Shown here: positions 58,236 to 64,000 of the stretch, piece after piece
Layout of the letters: the number at the start of each line of letters is the position of its first letter
Position numbering within the stretch: position 1 is the stretch's first letter
NCBI RefSeq assembly: GCF_003254665.1
Contig: NZ_QHGY01000001.1
Coordinates: 1,116,001 to 1,180,000, forward strand
Direction of reading: 5' to 3'
Source of the DNA: Billgrantia lactosivorans
GTDB taxonomy: Bacteria > Pseudomonadota > Gammaproteobacteria > Pseudomonadales > Halomonadaceae
Length of the DNA: 64,000 nt
The notes under the pieces: generated by a model
What the model saw: the letters and a program-made list of their open reading frames with translations, nothing else
What the model was told of the DNA's origin: nothing
Database searches by the model: none
Program-made: the position numbers and the translations under genes

Positions 58236-59735
58236 CTACTGACGCCAGAACATCGGCGTCAGCAGGACCAGCACCGTGAGGATCTCGAGGCGCCCGAGCA
58301 GCATGCCGACACACAGCAGCCACTTGGCGGCATCGGGCAGCGTGGCGAAATTGCCCGACGGTCCGATGATGTCGCCCAGCCCCGGGCCGACGTTGGCCAC
58401 CGCGGTGGCGGCCCCCGAGAGCGCCGTGGTCATGTCCAGCCCCATCAGCGCCAGCCCCAGGGCCAGGCCGGCGATGGTCAGGAAGAAGAAGAACGAGAAC
58501 GCCACCACCCCGCGCGTGATGTCGTCGGTGAGTGGCTGGCCGTTGTAGCGAGAGGCGAATACGCCATGCGAGTGCACCAGGAAGCGCAGCTGGTTGCGCA
58601 GCAGGAGGGTGGCGACCTGGAAGCGGAAGATCTTCATGCCGCCGCTGGTGGAACCGCTGCAGCCGCCGACGAAGGTGAGATAGAAGAACGCCACGTAGGC
58701 CAGCGGCCCCCAGACGCTGTAGTCGTCGGAAGCGTAGCCGGTGGTGGTCACCACCGAGATGACGTTGAAGGCGACATGGGTCAACGCATCGAACGCCGGC
58801 GTGCCGAGCCAGATGCGCCATAGCGTGAGCCCGAGGATGACCATCGCCAGCAGCACCAGCAGGCCCTGCACCTGCTGGTCTCGCCACAGCGCCAGGCGCG
58901 ACCCTCGCAGCATGCGGATATAGAGCACGAACGGCATGGCGCCTGCCAGCATGAACAGCGACCCCAGCCATAACAGGTGAGGCTGGTCGGCGTAGGCGCC
59001 GAAGGAGGCATCGGAATTGGCGAAGCCGCCGGTGGCAAGCGACGTCATGCTGTGCACGGCGGCGTCCAGCGGCCTCATGCCTCCCAGCCAGTAAGCCAGC
59101 ATGGCGAGCAGGGTGAAGCCACAGTAGATGCTCAGGGTCGCCTTGGCGATGCCGCCGGTGCGGGGCATGACCTTGTCCGACCAGTCCGACGACTCGGTAT
59201 GGAACAGCCGCATGCCCCCCACCTTGAGGAAGGGCAGGATGGCGATACCCATGACGATGATGCCGATCCCCCCCAGCCACTGCATGATGCCGCGCCAGAG
59301 TTTCAAGCCATCGGAGAGGTCCTCGATGCCCACCAGCACGGTGGAGCCGGTGGTGGTGATCGCCGACACCGATTCGAACACGGCATTGGTCGGTGACAAC
59401 TGCGGCGCCCCCAGCACCAGCGGCAGGCTGGCGAAGCCGCTGACGCTGACCCAGCTCAGGGTAGTCAGCACGAACATCTGCCAGGGCTTGAGTTCGATCT
59501 GGGTACGCAGCGTGGAGAACCACACCAGCCCGACCGCTACCAGCACCAGCAGGATCGACAGCCCGAAGGCGCGGGCATCGGGATCCCGTTCGACGACGAG
59601 GACAATCCAGGGTATCGCCATGAAGACGGCCAGTACCATCCACATCACGGAGATCACCTTGAGGACGGGAGTCCAGCTCTGCCAGTGGTGCCTGACACGC
59701 AAGCCCAGCTCATTGCCAGCTTGAATGGCGCGCAT
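58236..59735 (-). CDS. trkH: TrkH-type potassium uptake protein
   Basis: About 499-aa inner-membrane K+ channel-like subunit of the Trk system with some ten membrane segments. Four pore loops with the selectivity Gly are visible: ITTTGST, LATGGFAN, VTTTGYAS and VGPGLGD. It needs TrkA for regulation, which is not in this window. The start at 59735 is preferred; ATG 59780 is an alternative. First gene of the operon with the kdpD/E-like genes. Confidence 0.93.
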   Translation of the reverse strand: MRAIQAGNELGLRVRHHWQSWTPVLKVISVMWMVLAVFMAIPWIVLVVERDPDARAFGLSILLVLVAVGLVWFSTLRTQIELKPWQMFVLTTLSWVSVSGFASLPLVLGAPQLSPTNAVFESVSAITTTGSTVLVGIEDLSDGLKLWRGIMQWLGGIGIIVMGIAILPFLKVGGMRLFHTESSDWSDKVMPRTGGIAKATLSIYCGFTLLAMLAYWLGGMRPLDAAVHSMTSLATGGFANSDASFGAYADQPHLLWLGSLFMLAGAMPFVLYIRMLRGSRLALWRDQQVQGLLVLLAMVILGLTLWRIWLGTPAFDALTHVAFNVISVVTTTGYASDDYSVWGPLAYVAFFYLTFVGGCSGSTSGGMKIFRFQVATLLLRNQLRFLVHSHGVFASRYNGQPLTDDITRGVVAFSFFFFLTIAGLALGLALMGLDMTTALSGAATAVANVGPGLGDIIGPSGNFATLPDAAKWLLCVGMLLGRLEILTVLVLLTPMFWRQ

Positions 59736-59823
59736 AGGAGGTGCCCTGCTCCGCAACCCATCGTGCAGGCATGAAACCATACCCCGACCTAAAAAAGCCG
59801 TAAAAATCGCAGCCTGCCGACAC

Positions 59824-60177
59824 CTAGCGGTGCAGCATCTCCAGGTATTGCTTGAGCACCACGGCATTGTTGCGGCGCTCGTCCTTGGCGCTGAACACCA
59901 GCGTGACGCTGCCCTTCCGTGCACGCTCCGCCAGTTCACGCAGGACGTCCCGCTGGGCCTTCAGTTCCGACAGGTAGCGACGGCGAAACTCGCCCCAGGG
60001 GAGCTTGCCATCGTGGAACGCCCTGCGCAGCTCGTCGCTCGGGGCCACCTCCTTGAGCCAGGCATCGATCGCGGCGTCCTCCTTCGAGACGCCGCGAGGC
60101 CAGAGGCGATCGACGAGGACGCGATAGCCATCCCGAGAGGAAGGCGCTTCATAGGCACGTTTGAGGGTAATACCCAT
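59824..60177 (-). CDS. DUF488 family protein (YeaO-like)
   Basis: 117-aa protein of the DUF488 family with the typical VLVDRLWPRGVSKEDAAID and WLKEVAPSDELRRAFHDG blocks and the Ser-Ala-Lys-Asp end motif (VFSAKDERRNNAVVL). Biochemical function unknown. The start at 60177 has AAGGAG about 9 bp upstream; the longer start at 60198 has none. Confidence 0.9.
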   Translation of the reverse strand: MGITLKRAYEAPSSRDGYRVLVDRLWPRGVSKEDAAIDAWLKEVAPSDELRRAFHDGKLPWGEFRRRYLSELKAQRDVLRELAERARKGSVTLVFSAKDERRNNAVVLKQYLEMLHR

Positions 60178-60319
60178 CGCGGCACACTCCTTTGCCATTC
60201 GGGCTCAGCAAGGATACTGGCGTAGTGCAGCAGGACGTCGCGGCCAGCCGTGGGTGGCGCCAAGCGGCCAACCCTCGCTCCCGGCTTACAGCCTGCGTAG
60301 TCAATTTCCTACATCACGG

Positions 60320-60440
60320 AAGGAGAATTGATGACATTCTCACTTCAGGAACAGCGCTATCTTGAATCTACTCACGCCGGTTCTTGCACAGCAGTCGTGA
60401 GTCCCTTGCTTAATGCCCGCTTCTCGGCGGGCTTCTTTTT
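60320..60440 (+). other. Small ORF with ideal ribosome site running without a stop into a terminator
   Basis: AAGGAG (60320-60325), five bases, then ATG 60331 open a frame beginning MTFSLQEQRYLESTHAGSC. It has no in-frame stop before the strong hairpin and T-run at 60415-60440. A terminated message would therefore lack a stop codon after about 36 codons. It could be a non-stop-regulated peptide (as in arfA), a leader, or a small RNA whose SD match is chance. A weak promoter TTACAG-N18-TACATC lies upstream. Confidence 0.45.
60415..60440 (+). terminator. Rho-independent terminator (rightward)
   Basis: GCCCGC-TTCTCG-GCGGGC stem followed by TTCTTTTT. There is no ordinary upstream gene on this strand nearer than the small frame at 60331, so it marks a short transcript. 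Confidence 0.85.
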
Positions 60441-60473
60441 GGGCGGATCACGGCCGCGCCCAGCCAGCAGGGT

Positions 60474-60923
60474 TCATTCGCTCTCGAGATCGCTGATCAA
60501 GCGCTTCATCTCGGCGATCTCTTCACGCTGCGCTTCGATGATCTCGTCGGCCAGCTCCCTGACGCGCGGGTCGGAGATGTTGGCGCGCTCGCTCGTCAGG
60601 ATGGCAATGGAGTGGTGCGGGATCATGGCGCTCATGTAGGAGGTGTCGTCGACGGTGGCCTGGCTCCTGACCAGCCAGAGCGAACCGGCGAAGACCACCA
60701 CGCTGCCAAGGTAGATGGCGGCATTCAACTTGCGGTTGGGGTACATGCCGATCATGTAGGTCAGCATGACGATGGCCATGCACGAGCCCATGATCAGCGC
60801 CATGTAGGTGCGTGTCTCGCTGAACGTCAGGTGGTCGAGACGAAAGGTATTGAGGTACATGAGGCCGTACATGATCACCGTCGATGTGAGGATCATGGCG
60901 GCGAACCTGAGGTACATCTTCAT
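60474..60923 (-). CDS. DUF305-family membrane protein
   Basis: 149-aa protein. Three hydrophobic helices occupy residues about 5-92, then a DUF305 C-terminal helix-hairpin with the conserved MIPHHSIAILTSERA. The His pair suggests metal binding; DUF305 proteins are frequent with copper genes. The start at 60923 lies 6 bp after AAGGAGG; an earlier ATG (60929) abuts the site and is less likely. Confidence 0.88.
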   Translation of the reverse strand: MKMYLRFAAMILTSTVIMYGLMYLNTFRLDHLTFSETRTYMALIMGSCMAIVMLTYMIGMYPNRKLNAAIYLGSVVVFAGSLWLVRSQATVDDTSYMSAMIPHHSIAILTSERANISDPRVRELADEIIEAQREEIAEMKRLISDLESE

Positions 60924-61133
60924 GTTCATCCTCCTTGATGTCGGCCCCGGCGCGAGACCGTCACGCCGGGGAGAGCACCGAGCCAGGGCATCCGCTCGAC
61001 AGCTGTGCCACCGTCTCGGTGTGACCGGGCCCCGATCGGCATTCCTTCCTCAAGTTAGCTCAGCCGTCGAGGGAAGACAGCGCCGGCAATGGAATCCAAA
61101 CACAGGGCTACATTTCTCTACGTCGCCATCGGG

Positions 61134-61970
61134 TCAGACGAGCAGCGTCTCCCCTACCGTGATCGATTCCCCGGCACCGGCCAGCAGCGTGGCGTTCTGG
61201 CCGAAGTACGCTCCCGGGCGCAACGGCTGGGTCTTCATCTCGATCAGGGTCTGCAGCGGCTCGCCGGGCACATCGATGGTACCGCGGGCCTGGTCGATGG
61301 TGGTGATCTTGCAGCGCTGGCACGGCTTGCGCAGTCCCAGGCGGTAGTGCCCCTCCACGGAGCCCACCTCATGCCAGCCATCCTCGGCGAAAGCGGCAGC
61401 GCCTTCGACGACGATATTGGGCCGGAAGCGGTTCATGGGCAGCGGTATCAGCCCCTTCTCCTGAAGCACGACGTTGAGCGCATCGAGCGAGCCTTGCGAG
61501 GCGATCAGGTAGGGGTAACCGTCGGCAAAGGCGGTATGGGCCACTTCGCCCTGGAGGTGGCGGGCCTCCACCGGGCGCCGGTGGCCGTCGTCGAAGCGCA
61601 CCAGGCGCAGGCGACTGCCGCGCAGGTCGCCCAGTACCCCGGTCAACCAATCGGCGGCCTCCTCCCCTTCGTCCAGTGCCGGGCAGGCATCGTCCCAGAC
61701 GTAAGCGGTCAGGCGCGGCTGGTCGCGGCGTGCCAGCGCGACGGCCAGCGGCTGCGCTTCGGGATGCTCGAGTACCAGCCAGTCGTCCTCGAGCCGAACC
61801 GTGACCCGCGCCATTCCCGGCATCTGGCGCTGGGTGACGAAGCGCCCCACCTGGTCGACCACCATCCAGTTGCGGTCGTAAGCCAGGCCACGCACCCCCA
61901 GGGTCGCCTGCTCGAGTGCGATGCCGCGCAGTGACTTGACCGGGTAGACGTTGAGTTCCTTGATTCTCAC
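61134..61970 (-). CDS. MOSC-domain protein (YcbX/mARC-like)
   Basis: 278-aa protein with an N-terminal MOSC beta-barrel (ELNVYPVKSLRGIALEQATL) and the C-terminal MOSC domain whose conserved Cys lies in RKPCQRCKITTID, the expected molybdenum ligand region. Such enzymes reduce N-hydroxylated compounds with electrons from a ferredoxin-like partner. The start is GTG 61970 with GGAGGAAC upstream. A Rieske-type gene is divergent and could be its electron donor (inference). Confidence 0.92.
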   Translation of the reverse strand: MRIKELNVYPVKSLRGIALEQATLGVRGLAYDRNWMVVDQVGRFVTQRQMPGMARVTVRLEDDWLVLEHPEAQPLAVALARRDQPRLTAYVWDDACPALDEGEEAADWLTGVLGDLRGSRLRLVRFDDGHRRPVEARHLQGEVAHTAFADGYPYLIASQGSLDALNVVLQEKGLIPLPMNRFRPNIVVEGAAAFAEDGWHEVGSVEGHYRLGLRKPCQRCKITTIDQARGTIDVPGEPLQTLIEMKTQPLRPGAYFGQNATLLAGAGESITVGETLLV

Positions 61971-62095
61971 GCTCCGTTCCTCCGTTGGGCGCCATGTTGC
62001 ACGCCGGGGGTAAAGGCCCGAGCGATACCCGGCGCTGACAGGCTGGCCGTCATTGGCGACAATGGCGGTCCGCTCTCAGTACGAGGATTTTCGGC

Positions 62096-62476
62096 ATGGC
62101 CCAGGCATGGCAGCACTATCGTAGCGCACCCGCGCCGGGAACGCGCCTCGTCAGGCTGGAGGAGCTGACGCCGCGCGACACCCACAGCCTGACCCTGACG
62201 GGCGACAAGGGGAGCTTCCCGCTGCTGCTGATTCGCCTCGACGATGCGCTGCTCGGCTACGTCAATGCCTGCCCTCACCAGTACCTGCCCCTCGATCAGC
62301 GCGGTGCGCGGATCCTCAGCCGCGACGGCGAACAGCTTCGCTGCAGCAACCACGACGCCACCTTCTCGGTACGAACCGGAGAGGGCCTTGGCGGGCTGGG
62401 GCTCGGCTGTGCCCTCGACCCGGTGCCGGTGAGGGTCGACGAGTCGGGCTGGGTCGTCATCGGCGCGGCGACCTGA
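62096..62476 (+). CDS. Rieske [2Fe-2S] protein
   Basis: 126-aa soluble ferredoxin-like Rieske protein. Cluster ligands are ACPHQYLPLD (Cys, His) and RCSNHDATF (Cys, His), with no membrane anchor or catalytic oxygenase domain. Likely an electron carrier or small redox partner. The frame starts at ATG 62096, without a strong SD. It is divergent from the MOSC gene, 125 bp apart. Confidence 0.92.
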   Translation: MAQAWQHYRSAPAPGTRLVRLEELTPRDTHSLTLTGDKGSFPLLLIRLDDALLGYVNACPHQYLPLDQRGARILSRDGEQLRCSNHDATFSVRTGEGLGGLGLGCALDPVPVRVDESGWVVIGAAT

Positions 62477-62593
62477 CGGCACATTTCGCTGATGGCTGAC
62501 ATCACGATTATTGATCAATCAAAGCCTTCCCATAGGCTGGCGGCATAGACTACGCTCACTTCTCCGACACTGCCTGCTCAAGGACGCCGCCGC

Positions 62594-63475
62594 ATGTCAC
62601 CGGCCGATTCCCTACGCCTGATCCTGCTCTCGACGCTATGGGGCATGTCGTTCATCTTCATGCGCGTGGCAGTGCCCGAGTTCGGCCCGGTGCCGCTGAT
62701 CCTGGTGCGCATGGGCGTCGGCTCACTGCTGCTATTGCCGCTGCTCTTCAGCCTGCGCTACCTCCGGCTGGTGTGGGAGCACAAGGGCGGGCTGCTGCTG
62801 CTGGGGCTGGCCAACCACGTGCTGCCCTTCGTGCTGCTGGCCGTGGCCACCCTTCGCCTGGAAGCGGGCTTCACCTCGTTGATCAACGCCACCACGCCGA
62901 TCTTCACCGCCCTGCTCGGCGCGCTGTTCTTCACCACGCCGGTGCAGCGCCAGCAGTACCTGGGCCTGGCGCTGGCCTTCTTCGGGGTCTACGTGCTGTC
63001 GGCCGATCGGCTTGACTTCGCCCTGGGCGGCGATGGCTGGTTCATCCTCGCCGCGGTGGGCGCCACCTTCTGCTACGGCGTGGCGAGCAACTACTCCAAG
63101 ACCTACCTCTCGCATCTGCCGGTGCGGGTCCTGGCCGCCGGCAGCACCGCCATGTCGGCGCTGATCCTGCTGGTGCCAGGGCTGTGGCTGTGGCCCAGCG
63201 AACCGATCAGCGGGCTGGCCTGGGCCAACGGCCTGGGGCTCGCCGCCTTCAGCACCACCCTCGCCTTCCTGCTCTACTTCGGGCTGATCACCAGTGCCGG
63301 CGCCACCGCCACCTCGACGGTGACCTTCCTGGTGCCGGTCAGCGCGCTGCTGTGGGGCTATCTGCTGCTCGGCGAGCAACTCAGCCTGCAGGTCATGGTC
63401 GGCATGACCATCACCCTGGCGGGCACCGCCATCGCCACCGGGATGCTCCGCTGGCGACGGCGCGAAACGGCCTGA
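62594..63475 (+). CDS. EamA-type (DMT) transporter
   Basis: 293-aa inner-membrane protein with ten predicted helices in two EamA repeats. It begins ILLSTLWGMSFIFMRVAVPE, the usual start of the family; the second repeat contains TSAGATATSTVTFLVPVSAL. Exports metabolites or amino acids; substrate unknown. AAGGA precedes the ATG. Confidence 0.92.
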   Translation: MSPADSLRLILLSTLWGMSFIFMRVAVPEFGPVPLILVRMGVGSLLLLPLLFSLRYLRLVWEHKGGLLLLGLANHVLPFVLLAVATLRLEAGFTSLINATTPIFTALLGALFFTTPVQRQQYLGLALAFFGVYVLSADRLDFALGGDGWFILAAVGATFCYGVASNYSKTYLSHLPVRVLAAGSTAMSALILLVPGLWLWPSEPISGLAWANGLGLAAFSTTLAFLLYFGLITSAGATATSTVTFLVPVSALLWGYLLLGEQLSLQVMVGMTITLAGTAIATGMLRWRRRETA

Positions 63476-63583
63476 GCCTTCACCCTATCAGCGCATTAGA
63501 CGAACCAGCCGTGCCAGGCGAATGCCGCTTGCTATGCTCCGAAAGCGGGCCAGGCGAGCCCGTTCGAGGCGAGGATCTGAACC

Positions 63584-64000
63584 ATGAAAGCGAGATGGGA
63601 GGGAACTCTCCTGGCGAGCATGCTGCTCGGCGGGAGTCTGGTCATGCCGGTTGAGGCCCCGGCCTACACGCCAGGCGAGACAGGCGAGACAGGCGAGACA
63701 GCAGTGGAGACAACGGCTTTGCTGGAAGCGATACGCACGGCCACCCGACGCTTCGAGAGCGTCGAGGTCGCCTTGGCGGAGGGCTACGTGCCGGACCCTA
63801 CGGGCCGGTGCATCAGCGCGGCATCGGAAGGATTGCCCGGCGAACTGGGAGGCATGGGGATCCATTACCTGCGCCCCGACCTGCTCGGCCTCTCGGCGAG
63901 CGAACCCCGAGTCGACGGCACCGGCGTCCATACCGATTTCCTCAACCCCGCCATCCTGCTCTACGAACCCCAGGAGGATGGAACGCTGAAGCTGGCGGGG
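63584..64000 (+). CDS. Secreted protein, cut by window edge
   Basis: At least 139 aa, with no stop before the window ends. A signal peptide (LLASMLLGGSLVMPVEA) is followed by a GETGETGET tract encoded by three 9-bp CAGGCGAGA-type repeats, then EAIRTATRRFESVEVALAEGYVPDPTGRCI, ending in HTDFLNPAILLYEPQEDGTL. Not assigned with certainty; the conserved second part resembles uncharacterised exported proteins. No strong SD. Confidence 0.75.
   Translation, partial: MKARWEGTLLASMLLGGSLVMPVEAPAYTPGETGETGETAVETTALLEAIRTATRRFESVEVALAEGYVPDPTGRCISAASEGLPGELGGMGIHYLRPDLLGLSASEPRVDGTGVHTDFLNPAILLYEPQEDGTLKLAG

Overview
The window reads as the chromosome of a GC-rich gammaproteobacterium, most likely a halomonad (Halomonas/Billgrantia type). 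This is an inference from gene content and protein flavour: TrkH, a polyol ABC operon, a cyanate operon and a Cop copper cluster. No rRNA, tRNA, insertion sequence, phage or CRISPR array was recognised. About 60 protein genes cover nearly all of it.

Layout. 0-4 kb: gltX, an XRE regulator, a lipoprotein, a small TraR/DksA zinc protein and an unknown one-TM protein. 4.2-7.7 kb: a 1.4-kb stretch with no real protein genes that reads as five leftward small RNA genes, each rich in GGA motifs presented in hairpin loops and ending in a Rho-independent terminator (CsrB/RsmX/Y/Z type). A sixth lies just past an SOS-controlled umuDC pair. Three of the six share an upstream palindrome (TTAACCTGRGWTAA). 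This unannotated CsrA-titrating array is the most striking content of the window. 7.7-18.6 kb: a Gdx guanidinium exporter under a guanidine-II (mini-ykkC) riboswitch, dusA, a deacylase-like gene, and an AcrR-type repressor with a tripartite RND pump sharing one operator type. An alpha/beta hydrolase follows.

18.6-24.5 kb: a PAS-containing sigma54 activator diverges from a cyanate ABC transporter plus cyanase operon. The region between carries a sigma54 promoter and three ACGA-N4-TCGT palindromes. 24.5-38.9 kb: fasciclin, fructosamine-kinase-like and NIF3-like genes, then a ten-gene leftward polyol operon (binding protein, two permeases, ATPase, HAD phosphatase, SDR, kinase, mannitol-type dehydrogenase, xylulokinase, transaldolase) under a SorC-type regulator. 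38.3-42.5 kb: two Nudix genes, a 2OG-Fe(II) oxygenase and a PAS kinase/FixJ-type regulator pair.

42.5-55.5 kb: a copper-resistance cluster: cytochrome c, copB, copA with ten Met-rich octapeptide repeats, copS/copR, a cupredoxin, a 19-cysteine four-helix-bundle protein, a Met-rich Spy-like protein, a Cu P-type ATPase, three small proteins, and an L,D-transpeptidase in the middle. Two leftward Cop promoters share the direct repeat TTCAGC-N5-TTCAGC. 55.5-59.8 kb: an operon of trkH with kdpD/kdpE-like genes but no kdpFABC. 59.8-64 kb: DUF488, DUF305, MOSC, Rieske and EamA genes, a small SD-preceded ORF that runs without a stop into a terminator, and a secreted protein gene cut by the window edge.
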